Shown piece by piece: positions 1-12,787 of a stretch of 64,000 nucleotides of DNA. How positions within the stretch are numbered: position 1 is the first letter of the stretch; every line of letters starts with the position of its first letter. Under the pieces are notes generated by a model. That model did not search any database, had not been told where the DNA came from, and saw only the letters and a program-made list of their open reading frames with translations. This stretch comes from Bigelowiella natans CCMP2755. Taxonomy: Eukaryota; Cercozoa; Chlorarachniophyceae. The position numbers and the translations under genes were made by a program. The stretch is taken from NCBI GenBank assembly GCA_000320545.1, contig ADNK01000096.1:81001-145000 (forward strand), written 5' to 3'.

Positions 1-96
1 GGGGAAGACGAGGCAGTCATGAGGGAGTTCGAGCAAATGGCTTTGAATGGATCGTTCATAGGGGGCGCAAATCAGCCCAACCCCAACTTCAATTAG
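1..96 (+). CDS. 3' end of an unidentified gene (partial)
   Basis: Frame 1 is open from the left edge to a TAG at 94-96 and gives a 31-residue C-terminus that begins acidic (GEDEAV) and ends in NQPNPNFN. The upstream part of the gene lies outside the window. I do not recognise the protein; the short tail has no motif. The reading is supported only by the open frame and by the sharp change to TGCA-rich non-coding DNA right after the stop. Confidence 0.4.
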   Translation, partial: GEDEAVMREFEQMALNGSFIGGANQPNPNFN

Positions 97-702
97 ATGT
101 CGTTGATAATCCCATATGTGCTGATGTGACGCTTTCACATGTGCACCCGAGAAATTCATGACTGAAACCAGAGTGGCTATGGCGGCATGATGAGCGTTTG
201 TATATTTGCGGGTGATCATCTCAAAACAGCGCATGCATTGTTGCTGCGCGCGGCTAGCTACTGATGCATTCTGTTCTTTGTTTTTTATTGCTGACAGCAC
301 ACAGGCACGCATGTGAATGCATGTTGTTGCATATGACGCAGTTCTGTTAGTGGGTGTATGGTAGCAGTCTATGCGAGCGAGATTCTACGTGTCGCAATTA
401 CGATGCCGAGACTTCCCAATCGCTTTCATTTGCAAACGCTATTGTGCATGTGTAATGACCATAAGCTTGATGATATCTATGCAAATACATGTGGTAACGA
501 CGTCAGGGCCATCATTGTGGCGTCATGATCCGCAACTAGACGAGGGGCTGTGATGCATTGAAGCTCGTGGGCAAGCTTCGCACTCACAATTTATAAGCGG
601 CATCATCATTTCAATCTTCCTGTTCCTATGTCAACAGTGATGGAATTTTGGCAGTACCTAAGGAGAATGAACGAACCGTTAGGGAATGACCTCGCAATTC
701 GA

Positions 703-706
703 GGCA

Positions 707-768
<62 letters not shown>
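703..768. repeat. Compound (CA)n(GA)n microsatellite
   Basis: An uninterrupted CA run passes directly into a GA run of about 46 bases. The same CA-then-GA arrangement recurs near 35.87 and 63.38 kb, and as its complement near 45.95 kb. Confidence 0.95.
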
Positions 769-770
<2 letters not shown>

Positions 771-2174
771 CAAATGAAGCATTACGGGCACTTGCCAAAC
801 AACGTCTGGAAACTCTGCTGAGTTGTTGGGATCGCCCTCAGCCATTCCACGAGACATGATCTTAATGGATAGATAGGCGGGGGAACATAATCAGCGAAGA
901 TTTGATTGATGCATAGCACGAGTAAATGCACGGAAGGGGGAGGAGAAGGAGGAGGAGGAGGAGGAGGAGGAGGAGGAGGAGAGCCTTCCAGCCTCGATGA
1001 GATATGATTGTTGTTTCTTCAGCATTGTTCCCACTGTGACGTAACGCGCTCCCACCTATGGAAAGGCCTGCCGCACTTGACGTCATCGCATATCCGATCC
1101 GGTGTTTCACCTAATAATAGTGCCGCACGCGATGATGGTAACTGCAACCACAGCAACAGCTGCGAACCCCTCCCATAGATCTACTGCAAGGCACCTGCTT
1201 CAGATGATCCTGCAGCAGGCTCCAATCGATACGAATAACAAATACTGCACTCCTGGTAAGATTACGAGGGGCGTGAGATATCTACATGGAGATGAATGAA
1301 TCGCTCTCTCAATGCGTCATTACTATTATGACACGACAGCAGATCAAATACTCTGCGAACGTGTAAGTGTAAATGCGTACAGCTCGCATCATTATCCGAG
1401 CTAGTTCGTTAATTCAACGCGTTCTCACGCACGCAGACGACCAGTTCAAAGTCTTCTGTCTCAGTAGCTCGAGCTTCAGGAAACTTAATCTTCCAAAATA
1501 TTTTCAGAGATTTAGTTAAGGTGTGATTGTGTGTAGAAGAATATCCTCCTCCCCTCCTCCTCCTCCTCCTTCTCATCATGATGACCTTTGTTAGTTAGCA
1601 CCTCCATCATTATCAATACCTCCAATAAATCTTCGAGATTTTTCCTTGGGAGTTGGTCGGCTCGCCATTTGGTCTGATGATGATGATGATGATGATGATG
1701 ATGAGAGAATGGGAAGAAGAAGAAGAAGAAGAAGAAGAAGAAGAAGAAGAAGAAACCGAGAGGCGAGGCATGTGGCGAACTGGTAAGATGTAGACATAAA
1801 AATGTATGATGTTTTTCTTGAGATTGCAGGGTAGAGTAATAGGAGTTTCTGCGCGAGTTTTTGTGCGTGCATGCCTGTGTGTGTGCGCGCGTTATAGTGA
1901 GGAAGAGAGGTGGAGGAAGATGATACACATTATTATACGTGTTTTATGCATTTTAACTATGGATATTGACGACATCTACCGCGTTTCTATTGAGCTTTTG
2001 CATCAATGCCCCTTTATTGTGGTGAGTCCATCATTGCGATGATATGAGTTGTTAAGTGAATAAATACACACATACATGCATGCACACATAAACAAACGAC
2101 TAGGGGATATCCATCGATTCAAGGAAGGCTCGTCGGTTGCCCACAACCAGATCGGCAGCGCACACACGCCACCC

Positions 2175-2206
2175 TCCCCCCCTCCCCCCCTCCCCCCCTC
2201 CCCCCC
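2175..2206. repeat. (TCCCCCCC)4 octamer tandem repeat, G-quadruplex candidate
   Basis: Four exact copies of T followed by seven C. The minus strand therefore carries four G7 tracts separated by single A residues, which is an ideal G-quadruplex pattern. Confidence 0.9.
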
Positions 2207-2511
2207 GCACCTGTGAACTCCTCCGAACCGAGAAACCGTATCTCGCATAAGCCCATAGGGCGGTGAGGATCGATTTCAAGCTTACATAAAATCAGGGAAA
2301 ACAGCAGCAACAACAAGAATAAAAAAAGGAGGAGGAAAAATCGTGAGGAGTAGTACTGTCCTTGGTACAGTGCAATGCTCGACAAGGCTAGAGAGGTAGT
2401 TGCGGTGGGTAGATTCCCAAAAACTTATATCTATTACTTGGACGGAGCAGTGTCGCTGCAGAACAATGCGGCGCGTGGTGCACGACCTGATAGTAGCAGT
2501 AGCAGTAAGGA

Positions 2512-2582
2512 GTAGTAGTAGTAGTAGTGGTAGTAAGTAGTAGTATTAGTAGTAGTAGTAGTAGTAGAAGTAAGTAGTAGTA
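2512..2582. repeat. (GTA)n microsatellite
   Basis: Imperfect GTA/AGT triplet array about 70 bases long. Similar arrays occur at 15902-15960 and 62764-62807, both inside introns of identified genes. Confidence 0.9.
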
Positions 2583-5501
2583 GTCCCGCACAACGACACG
2601 AGCTCAGCTGCTGTCAAAGAGCTTGCTCGCATTGATAGTAGAGCTGCCACTACTGGCCGCTATTCCTGCTGTTACTACTGCTGCTACTAGTGTGTTAAGA
2701 GTCACCGAGAAGCGTTGAGGGGTTCCAGCACACACGTATGCTTTGCAAACAAGTTATGATGACAGAGACTCAGAAGAGCATCATTTGTTTGAATGAAAGA
2801 CCAGCTTTGATCGTTTGTCGAGTACATTTCAGGCAAGAGGCCCCATCTATATCAATAAGAATGACCCCACCCTAGCACTAACCCCCCCCCCCGCCCGCCC
2901 CCTGCCACCACCACCAACAATAACAACGGCGACAACGACGAGACAAACCTGGTCGATGTCTTCTACTGCCCTCCAGAAATCGTGGTACGTATCGAAACGA
3001 CTCTAGCAAACATGATTGATCGTGGCGGTTACGAGGAGGAGGATAGCAGAGTTGGGAGGCGCTAGCTAAAACCAGCTTACTATGTAGCTATAATAAGTGG
3101 TATCAGCCAGCGATTTTTGCGACGCTGCATCATCCCAAAGAGGGATGAGAACGGCGACGGTGAGCACGCATATTCAACAACTACTACCCGACATCTTCGC
3201 AGAATCGATGGCAAAGTGCCTCCTTTCGTATCCTCTGGGTCTTCCCTTCCAACGAGCAGGCAAAAGAGGATCAAAAGCAGTCAGGATATAACGAATCAAA
3301 GCATCTACAAATTGGTAAAAGTGACCCCCCCTCTCCCCCTCCCCCCTGCTGCCTCTCCTCCTTACAACCCCTTGGTGACTGGAATGTCCATTAGGGCACG
3401 CGCGTGATCGGAAGGCCACGTAGAAGGTATGATTATCCTGACGACATAGTAAAATTGCAGCGCCTTCTGAGGTGAGGATGATGAGGGAAGAGGGATGATA
3501 GCCGCTACCGGATTTGATGCTTTCGCTCGTTGGAATCCTCCATCTCAACCTTAGGTACGAGAGGAATAAACAATGTCATAAAGAGGAGGCGGAAGTGACC
3601 CTGAGAATTGTTTGGAAGGAAGACTCCAAAGAGGAGGAAGGACTGAACTTACTAGTGCTAAATACAACTACTACTACTTCTGCTACTATTACTGCCACTA
3701 CTGCTACCGTAAGCTTTGATAAATTGTTATCGATGCTTTTTATGGAGCTCCACCCAATCTGCGCACACAGCAGTATTTCCACAAAGAGATTAGATCATAT
3801 ATGCGGAGGGAGGGCAACGGATATCGTCGCTCGGTCTACTTGAAGAAAAGTGGGTTCATCTTAAAAATAGCACCGCATCTAATTGAGCCATGAGCTTTCG
3901 GAATGACACCGGGCTGAAAAATGACCAATATTACAAGTGGTAGGGACTCGACGGCGACGAAGCGCAAATTAGACTGGTGATGAAGAAGCAAAACAGAGTG
4001 TGACATTTTTCTCGAAGGAAACCGACCGAAGGGCATCTATATTGGCTCGATTGACCTTCTGTTTTGAGTGTTGATGTCGGGGAATTTCCCACTCCTTTTC
4101 GTCGATGATGATTTAAGTTCGCCAAAGGCGAATGAAATCTGGGCTGCAGTTGTCATTGCATGCTCCGTGATCTCCCTTAGCTCACGAATGAATTCTCTCA
4201 AGTTCTGCACAATATCGAGGATATTTTAGCTCAAAGGTGCGATCAATGGACTCTTCTGTTTAGCAACAAGCACTGATATGATACCTGTGACTGCTTGAAT
4301 CTTTGTTTTATGAGCCTCTGATGTGATTCTGTCAGTCGAAATAATTCCTTGTCGCATTCGAAGATTGCACCTTCCAGTGACCTACAAGCTGGATCCTCCT
4401 GAGGGATGGCGTGCAGGGAGTGGAGGAGGAAGAAGGAAGGGGGGGGATAAATTATTATATCTGTGGTGAGGAATGAGTTCTTATGAATTAAGTACTGAGA
4501 GCTCGCATGATGCTTCTTCTTCTTCTTGTTCCTTTATGGGGCAATCCGGGAACACAATTCGAAACCAGAATTCGCTGAGAGGGGAGGCGTTGTGGAAAAC
4601 GATGATAAATCAGAGTCCCAAGTTATTCGTCTGATCGGTTGTGCATTCCTCACCTTTGTTTGATACTAAAGCATCCCCTAAAGGAGTTGAAGGTGGTATC
4701 CTCGGGGACCAAGAATTCGAACGCAGGCAGGGAGGTGTAGCTATTCATGTCTATTCACGGCATGAAGGGAAGCTCGAGATTGCTAGCAAGGATATCTTTC
4801 TCATACTATTGTTCTGTTCTAATGTATCTTTTGCCTCACTAGAAGAGGAATGCTGGCAGGGTAACCAGACTGCGTCCCCAGGGGAGGGGCGACGCACTGA
4901 TCACTTCGCCGACTGGTAGTGTTGTTCCGAAGAGGGCCGATAAGTGCACCAACTGTACCGAATACAACAAGGATTTTCTTCCTGCGACATTGCAAAATTT
5001 TCAAAGAAAAAGGAGTATCAGAGACGGAGTCAACGAATGGATTTGTATGAAATATCCCGCTCATTTATTATTTTTATTCTTGCGGTAAATCTCAATTTTG
5101 CATCGGCAATTTGTTGTTTCTGTTGTCGTAGCAATGTGGAAATTCCTGGTTGTGGCTGGTGATGATTGTTGTTTTTGTTGTAGCTTTATAGCGGTTGTTT
5201 CCCCGATCAAAACCACCCAAAACCGGCCGCGGACGGTCTCGTCTTCACCAGATTTTCCAGATTTATTTCCGTCCATGTGCGCACCTTTTCCAGTCGCATG
5301 ATCGTTAAATACCTTGTTTTCTTCTGAATATGGACAATATTGAAAGCATCATTCTAGTAGCAGTCGATGCTCAGTTGCTCTGACTGAATCTGAAACAACC
5401 AAGAGCTCATCAACGGAGGACAGAGCGTACGCCACCCACATCCGTCTGTTGTAGGCCCGCCCCTCGGAGGAACCTCGATTTCTGTACTCTGCAGGCAACA
5501 A

Positions 5502-7622
5502 ATGGATCTAGGGGGCTTCCAATACGAAACTCTCTCCAATAAGGAGAGCGCTCTCCTTGGTACGAGAAGGCTTAGGCCCCTATTCCCTGTGGCTTTATTA
5601 CTCGCACTCGTTTATGTTTTATTGACAACGACCACGGGAAGCCTCGTGACACGCCCACAGCGCTCGCACCTACGTAATGGCGTCAGCATTCTGCAATCCC
5701 GTCGAGGACCCGTTCACCTCTTTGAACAGTCGTTAGATCGACTTCGCGGAGGATGCGACGAAACCCCTCGTAAGCTGCTAAGAATTAAGATATTGCTCTA
5801 ACTTTGTTCTCTAATTTATAAATTGTTTCAACACTTTCCAGCGAAAATCAAACCAGTTTTTGGGTCATCAACTTCTAAGGACACAGCATCATCATCAACA
5901 GCAGCAGCATCATCATCTTCGAAAGGAGAGGCGGAAAGCAAGGAAAAGGACAAAGGTATGAGATGTTGGTCCTTCTGAACAAAGCACCACATACGCAAAC
6001 TTATGTACCGATGTTAACCCGATATATGGCTATCTGCAGAATACCCGGAAGTAGATTATGATAAGCAATGGAACATCAAAACAGAAGTAGAGGTGATAAA
6101 TTTTGTCCGTTGATCCCATCTGAATCGCCGCCTTAATGTATCTCATCAACATCCTACTAGCTTCCTGACGTACAATTCACGGGAGAGGGGGAAGAAGACG
6201 TGATCTGGGAATCCAAGGTCAGTGAAATGGGCGTTTAACATTTAGTGGATATATGCTTCAGTAGGAATTTATTTGCGTTGAATTAGTTGACTGCGTCTAC
6301 GAGATCGCCTTCACACACTTGAGATAGATTATCGTTCGTACGTACTCATATGCGTCAACTGATAAAGTTGATATCGCGATGCCCCGCCCCTCCCTCCCCT
6401 CTTAGACGCAGTTATTCCGTATGTCAAACGATTCCGAGTGGAAGCAGCGTGCGGTCGGATCGTGTCGAATGCTAAAGCACAAGGTCCATTCGGTAACTTG
6501 TTTTGCAACCAAATCAGAGTGTGATGGGAAGATGTTACACAGGAAACAGGAAAGATCCGCCTTACCGTGAGAGACAATAAGATTCTCAAGGTATCTTTCC
6601 CTCGAATCAGTTTTGTACTTTTTCTGACTGGCTCGACTTCACCGCTAGATTCGAGCAAATCATTTCATCCTACCTGGAACAGTGGTGGTCCCCCATAAAC
6701 AGTGCTCTACAGCTTTTGTGTACAGGTTGGATAGTGACGATGATGATGACGATGACGACGATGATGATGATGATAATAATGAGGATGATTATTTTAATCG
6801 ACGAAGACAGCAGTGATGATAATTGTGGTTGACGATGATTCGATGGTAACCGTGACGATACGAATGTGTTCGTCGTATCACCAGCACCCCTGATTTCACC
6901 GACGGAGCGTCAAGTAACGCCAGTCTGGAGATATTCTGCTTCAGATTCGAGTCAGTCTCCCCATCATCCCCACCCTATTTTCCTCACCTCTTTTCGCCCC
7001 ATGATGAAAGGCAACGGTATGAAGTGTGTGGTAGCCTGATGATTATGATCCGCCCCATTTTTTTAGAACCGATGAAGAGGCAGCAGGCTTCCAATCCAAC
7101 TTCACGGCAGCTGCCAAACAAAACGAAAAAGTAAGTTGTTTAGTTCTACGAGACGACGACCTTCCTCTTCCACCCCCCCCCCCTCAACAAACGTGGCTTT
7201 TTACTTACTAATCCCCTCGCAGGTCTTCAACTTGGAGCTGGGTGATAATGGAGAGGAGGAGGATGATGAGGATGGAGATGAGGAGCCCGTGGATGATAAA
7301 AAAGACGAAGGTGATGCCGACGGTGACGATGAAGACGATGATGGAGAGAAAGACGGCGATGAGCAAGATAGACCTTATGTTCCTGGACTAAATGAAGGCG
7401 AAGAGGAAGCTGACGAGAGTAAAAAGGAAGAACAGGAGGAACAGGGAAAAGAATCCTCCAAAGTTGTTGACGAACTCACTGGTAAAATGGGCGATGTGCA
7501 GGTCCCTTATATTTTTTTACTGTCTTTGGTTTCTCCGTAGAAGTTCAGATTACAGCCGTGACCGCGAACGACAATCTTTTTGTTTCTAGGTGGATCAGGA
7601 CAAAGAGGGCGCAGAGGAGTAG
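5502..7622 (+). CDS. Signal-anchored acidic protein of unknown function (8 exons)
   Basis: Eight exons keep one frame through GT-AG introns: 5502-5769, 5842-5955, 6040-6092, 6161-6217, 6649-6725, 7067-7130, 7223-7501 and 7590-7622, giving about 314 residues. The N-terminus has a short charged segment and then a strong hydrophobic stretch (FPVALLLALVYVLL, about residues 28-41), so the protein is probably an uncleaved signal-anchored or secreted protein. Next come a Ser/Ala-rich segment coded by CAT/CAG-like repeats, a small ordered region, and a very acidic tail made almost entirely of Asp, Glu, Gly and Lys (about residues 211-303). No known domain is recognised. The acidic tail could bind calcium or basic proteins, but that is inference. 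The exon at 6649-6725 was chosen because it is the only one found that reconciles the phases of its neighbours. Function unknown; gene structure fairly sure. Confidence 0.7.
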
Positions 7623-8319
7623 CGGATTTGCAAATAGATCGGTGATTATATTCAAATAGATTATGAACCTCGTGCACGATGCAGGTGCATCCGCATCTCG
7701 ATCATAAACGCGGGTTTCGAGAAATTACTACAATACTAATGTCGTGAAAGAGCGATGTCTCGCATAGATATGCAATACATCAGGGAGCATTTAACTAGCA
7801 AAATAAAAGCCTCTATCTCAACGAATGATAAGAATTCATACACCACATTATTCCTGAATTCAAGTGAAAGGTTATGCATATAGTTGCACCCTTGCTCCTG
7901 AAAAACGCACATGACATACATCACATATGATCATATTAAATTTGCGATGTAACGCGGTTATTGGTGGCTAAATGTGAGCTATATTGTGCACAATTGCCCT
8001 ATGCACTAGCAGCACCTTAGCCTGCAACTGTTTGCAAGTCTATGCTATATGCGACGACGCGGACGGGCATGATAATGCCACGCATGCTAGCTTGCTGCTC
8101 GATCGCGCATGCATAGGCCTCGTCACCAGACACTGACTGTTCACCATTAGCACATTTGCAGCCAAAACGAGTTTGCAATGTGCTGTTTTTTGTTGCGGTG
8201 TTAGAAATCATGTAGTTGCATCGCAGAAGTCGCGGTAGTTTGTCTAATACAAATCGGTAGATGCGATGCTATGATCCAAATTTGTGGTTCAGATTTGTCA
8301 AAGTGGCTGCAGCAAACAC
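7623..8319. other. Intergenic region between convergent genes
   Basis: About 0.7 kb lies between the stop codons of two convergent genes. It is AT-rich on the left and rich in GCATGC/TGCA words on the right (about 8040-8180). No coding frame or RNA gene is recognised; it should contain both polyadenylation sites. Confidence 0.5.
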
Positions 8320-8576
8320 TCATTTGCCGACTGCAGCAGCAGCTTTGAGAGATTCTTCGACTCTGGCAGCTGTAGCTGCAAGGGCGGGATCTAAGGGTTC
8401 CTTTTGCTCGCCATCTTCCTTCTTTTCTTCGACCTTGTCCAACTCGTGTCTCTTCCTGAAAAACTGGCGAACAAACGATCACGTCGAAGGGTGAGAGGAG
8501 GCTTCCCACTCATCTCTCCCCCATATCTCTCCTCTCTCCTCTCTTTCCATTCGTTCTCTCTTCGCAGATTTCTCCG

Positions 8577-8610
<34 letters not shown>

Positions 8611-8957
8611 CATATATAATATTCTGTCTTCTGTCAATCTTCCAGCGGCAACAAATCTTGTTGTAGGGGATCTCTGACAGTCTGTTATGAAACGCTGGGT
8701 GGTGACGTGACATACCCTGAGGGTGTAAGCCGCCCAGTGCGAGGGCATCTCCTTGTTGTCTGCAGCCTTCTTGTACCATTTCTCGGCCAACTTCACATTC
8801 TGGCGAGCAGAAACAAAAGCATTTTATCTCTAATGTTAGCACCGAGGGAACAGAGCGTCACCAAATAAGTGTTACCTTTTCTGTCCCTCGCCCATATTCG
8901 TAGCAGATAGAAAGGGAGCGTGCTGCACGTGAGTTTCCAAGCTCTGCACCTTTATAC

Positions 8958-8995
<38 letters not shown>

Positions 8996-9621
8996 GTTCA
9001 AACACGCAAGCGATTATCACGACAGCGTAAGCATATTTGATTGTCTTTTTGAAGATAAAGAGAGGATTAGAGAATAAGAGGTTCCCCCTCTTCTCTAATT
9101 AAAGAAGACACCTTTCTTATAGAATTCGAAGGACGTCAGCAGGCTCCTCTCTACTCCCTACAAGATGGGGGGGGGGGGGAATTGAAATGATTCGAATAGA
9201 ATTTAAGACAGAAATTGTGTGAACCCACTCTCCTCAAACAAAGCCGATAAGGCGAAGAGTAATGTAGCTCACCTTTCCAGACTCGTAGAGGAAACCGAGG
9301 ACTGCACATGAATCGGCATGATCAGACAAGGCCGCACGGTTGTACCACTTGGCTGCTTCCTGAGAAATACGAAATGGAGGTGGATGAAAATGATAATAAT
9401 AATAATAATACTTTTCGCATGGAGGTGTGTTGGCGCATGCGCGTGTTCGGGGATGAGTTTGCTCTCTTCATGATTTCTCTTTCCCCTCTCCTCAAACTTC
9501 AGACTCACCTCATAGTCGACCTCCGTGCCCCGCCCGAAGTGATAACATGTAGCCAGGTAGTATTGAGCTCGTACTTCTCCCATATCCGCGGCATCTTGAT
9601 ACTAGCAACAAATATGGCGTG

Positions 9622-9664
<43 letters not shown>

Positions 9665-11041
9665 ATCTTCACAAACGCAAATGTGTTTGCCATTTCTGTG
9701 TTGTTACCTGACTCGGGGACATGCCCTGAATGTGGCGCGCCTGGCGCTGTTGCTCCTTGTTCTCCAGCGTCTGTGGATTTTGTTCAAGTGAGGGCACAAT
9801 ACTTTGCAATAAAGCTCCTGTTATATGTGATGCATCTACGAACAATTGTACGAGCGTGCAAAACCATGCAACAGAGCAGTAATAGTGTTTTGAAACTCCT
9901 GAAGTGTTCTGTCCGGTAATTACTTCCAATATCTGCTTCTCCATCCGCCCTATTGCAGCCGAGACTGCCTTATCTATAGCTGGGACTAAATTTTCTCCCG
10001 GGGGGTTTTCTTTCATCTTTTCTAGCATGAAACCTAAGAAAATGATTCAGGTGAGAATCATTTTCCTGATCCTAATTGCTTCTCTACATCTCCATTGGGC
10101 TACGAGGATTCAATAGGCCTGATTCCGAAATATTTTGCAATTTGCGGTAAATTTTATAGCTCGTGACTCACTAACACCCACCTTTCCAAGATTTGTATAA
10201 GACAATTCCGTTTTCGTCGGGCTCGAGCTCAACGAATCTGGGAAAACAGAAGGGTTTTTATTTTGCGACTGCCAATGATTTCTCCTCTTATCATGAATTT
10301 CACTTTATTTACTGTGCAATTTTGTATAAAATTTGTTGTAAGTAGTAGTGATGGATTTAGGTTTCTTACGCTTCGTATGTGAGGTTAGGGAGCTTTGCTT
10401 CCTAACAAAGGCATGTAACATCGCGTGAGTAAGATACACGGAAAGGGTTTGGCAATCCACATACCTCAATGAAGCTTCTTATGTCCGAAAATGTTGTCTT
10501 TCCCCTGAAGGACCTCTTTAATTTGTGGCCTAATTCGATTTCAAATGATGAATAGTGAGCTATCGTTCGACATGTAGTGTGTGTAGCGTATGGCAACTAG
10601 TGCAAACGTGTAGGGCGCTCACCATCGAAGGTCTTGAACAATCTTTCGCAAATCTGGAGGATTGTGTATCTTTAGAGGGGAAAGCAGTGAATTTTAAATA
10701 CATGAAGCCTACCTCTACGACTTTCTGTGATGGGGTTGAAGGCGCGGGACCACGCCGACGCCGTCTTGTCTGTATTGCAACAAGAAGGCTTTAGTGCCAA
10801 ACGAATCAATCCTTTGGGGCAAATAGAAAACAAGGAAAGAACGAAGAGAGTATGGCATTGCCTTCTTTTTGGGCTCCTCTTCGGCAGTTTCCTTGGCTTC
10901 ACCATTCTCCTCCGGCGAAACGGACTCAGCCTTGATCTCGCCTAGGTACTCATCCCAGGGCCAGAACGGAAGGGTATACTCAGTTTGGGGTGGAGGAGGG
11001 GGAGCAGGGGGGGCAACCGATTTCCCCTTTTTGCTGGGCAT
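8320..11041 (-). CDS. Sel1-like repeat protein (14 exons)
   Basis: Fourteen exons on the minus strand phase exactly into 383 residues: 11041-10862, 10769-10713, 10653-10623, 10559-10465, 10401-10370, 10237-10182, 10033-9924, 9770-9708, 9601-9509, 9359-9273, 9157-9112, 8949-8876, 8799-8716 and 8463-8320. The N-terminus is Pro-rich (APPAPPPPP) and then Lys/Glu-rich. A globular segment (QKVVEICERLF...) follows. The second half has Sel1-type helical repeats: AQYYLATCYHFGRGTE, EAAKWYNRAA, CAVLGFLYESGKG, ARSLSICYEYGRGTE and AEKWYKKAADN. Sel1 repeats are TPR-like scaffolds that bind partner proteins; no enzymatic motif is present, so an adaptor role is inferred. The tail is charged and Ala-rich. The first intron seems to be GC-AG. 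Microsatellites (TA, CA, AT) sit in three introns. Partner and localisation are unknown; the start is the first ATG of a long open frame. Confidence 0.85.
8580..8604. repeat. (TA)n microsatellite in Sel1 gene intron
   Basis: Pure TA run in the last intron of the Sel1-repeat gene, followed by a TA-rich tail. Confidence 0.9.
8956..8992. repeat. (CA)n microsatellite in Sel1 gene intron
   Basis: CA run a few bases from the splice acceptor at 8950. On the sense (minus) strand it reads TG. Confidence 0.9.
9627..9662. repeat. (AT)n microsatellite in Sel1 gene intron
   Basis: Uninterrupted AT alternation of about 36 bases between the exons at 9601 and 9708. Confidence 0.9.
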
Positions 11042-11379
11042 TTCGTCGGCGCCTTCCCGGCGTTTGCAGTCGTCGGTGCGGCCCGCTTGGGTAGTGGTGG
11101 TTTCGGTTACTGAAAGGCTTCAGGGGCCATGAATGAGCAGGTCGCTGCTGCGACAGAGAGAACAGCCTATTTCCACCAGAAAATCGAATTCTTAATTGTC
11201 GCTAAAGATAATCCTCATTTATTGGGAATTAGGCCGTTGTTAGGCTCGTGCGACACGACAAATATCGTGTCGAGATGAGTAAAATGCATGGCCTTTTTTT
11301 TTATTTTGTGGGGAGCCTATCTGAAGACGTTGCCCCGGCCTTCCACAACCGAAGAGAATAATCGTACGAGCTGTAGGAG

Positions 11380-12743
11380 ATGCGAGACATCGTGGTACTC
11401 CTTGGCCCACCCGGTGCCGGGAAAGGTGTGATGATCCTCCTGGCCCTCGTTCGCCACACTCACTGCGCTGCACCTCTGCAAAAAAGGCGAATGTGAAAAC
11501 TGTAGGTGCATGTGAGAACTGTGTGTATTCGAATAGGCACCGTTGCTCCCATTATCAAGAACAAGTTAGGAGTCCCGCATCTCTCCACCGTAAGCACTCA
11601 TCGTTCATACATTTCACAGTTCTGTACATCGTATGTGATCATTAGCTTTCATTCTAGGGCCAAATGCTTCGAGCCGCTGTGAAAGGCGGTAGCAAGATTG
11701 GCGGAGAGGTACTACGAAATATATGAATATTAGGAGTTAATTCTATTGCTACTACGGACTAGTTCAGAATGTTCTGGGGATCGTGACATTAATGCTAGTG
11801 ACGTGTTCAGTTGAAGGAGATAATGGCCTCTGGGAAGCTTGTTCCTAATAGTGTCGTTCTGAAGGTTGTTCAAGAGCGAATATGCCAAAAGGGTAAGCAT
11901 AGATATAATCGGAGGGAGGGGGAAGAAAATGGGAAGGACCTTGGGAGAAGATTGATAGAGGGGCTATTTCGATGTTTTCTTTCTACAGTTTTTTAGCATT
12001 GCATTTGTGTGTCTGCACAGACTGCGATCGGGGATTCATTCTGGACGGTTTTCCTAGAAGCTTGGTACTAAACCATATCCAATATCTAGGCTTTAGTTTT
12101 CGTCAAATTTTCGTCATATTATCACATTGAACTTATTTTCTATTGTCCTCTATTTGTCCTCCTCCTTCTGCTCCCAACCCCTCTCCCCCCTCTCCTGATG
12201 CATCCTCTCTCCCATCCTTTCACTTTAGGAACAAGCGAAGATGTTGAATGACATTCTTTCTCAGACCAACGAAAGCGTCACGCTTGTTGTGGAGATCCAG
12301 GTACGTTTGGTAGGCAAATATCGTCGGAGGAAGCGACAATAAGAGCACCATCATTTACTAACCTTGGTTGATCGCCGATGTCGCTGTTTTCAGGTTCCGG
12401 ATGAAGTGTTGGAGATGAGGATTTGTGGACGGTATAAATTCTGAAGGATTAGGATACTATTTGTTCTCGTTGGTGGCTAGCAAAAATGGGCTAGGGGAAC
12501 AAAGCAGGGCAAGAAGAATGAATAGATTCTCTAGTTTGAGAGAAATTTAACAGCAGGGGGAATGGTTAAGAGGAGAACTGCATCGTTGCATCCCCGGAAT
12601 ACATTTGTTGCCCCCTCCCTCACAGTGTTGTTGTTGACAGATGGATGCACAAGGGATCCGGGCGTTCCTACCACGTCAAATTTTCTCCTCCGAAGTCGAT
12701 GAAGGTAGAAGAAGAGGAGGGGTGCATCCACCGCAGCCTTTCG

Positions 12744-12787
<44 letters not shown>

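Larger units (their letters stand above)
97..5501. other. Gene-poor, microsatellite-rich stretch
   Basis: About 5.4 kb with no gene I can recognise on either strand. Open frames here are short and mostly run through simple repeats, giving poly-Ser, poly-Leu, poly-His or poly-Phe. Content: compound CA/GA repeat (703-768), GGA repeat (944-980), GAT repeat (1673-1703), AGA repeat (1714-1755), C7T octamer repeat (2175-2206) and GTA repeat (2512-2582). Small unrecognised exons cannot be excluded. Confidence 0.5.

Noticed and set aside
371-553. 60-codon plus-strand frame near the left edge
   Set aside because: Short, no motif, in TGCA-rich DNA like other non-coding blocks.
1512-1928. 138-codon minus-strand frame with poly-Phe and poly-His
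   Set aside because: The runs come from AGA and GAT microsatellites; the overlapping frames give poly-Leu and poly-Ser. No domain outside the repeats.
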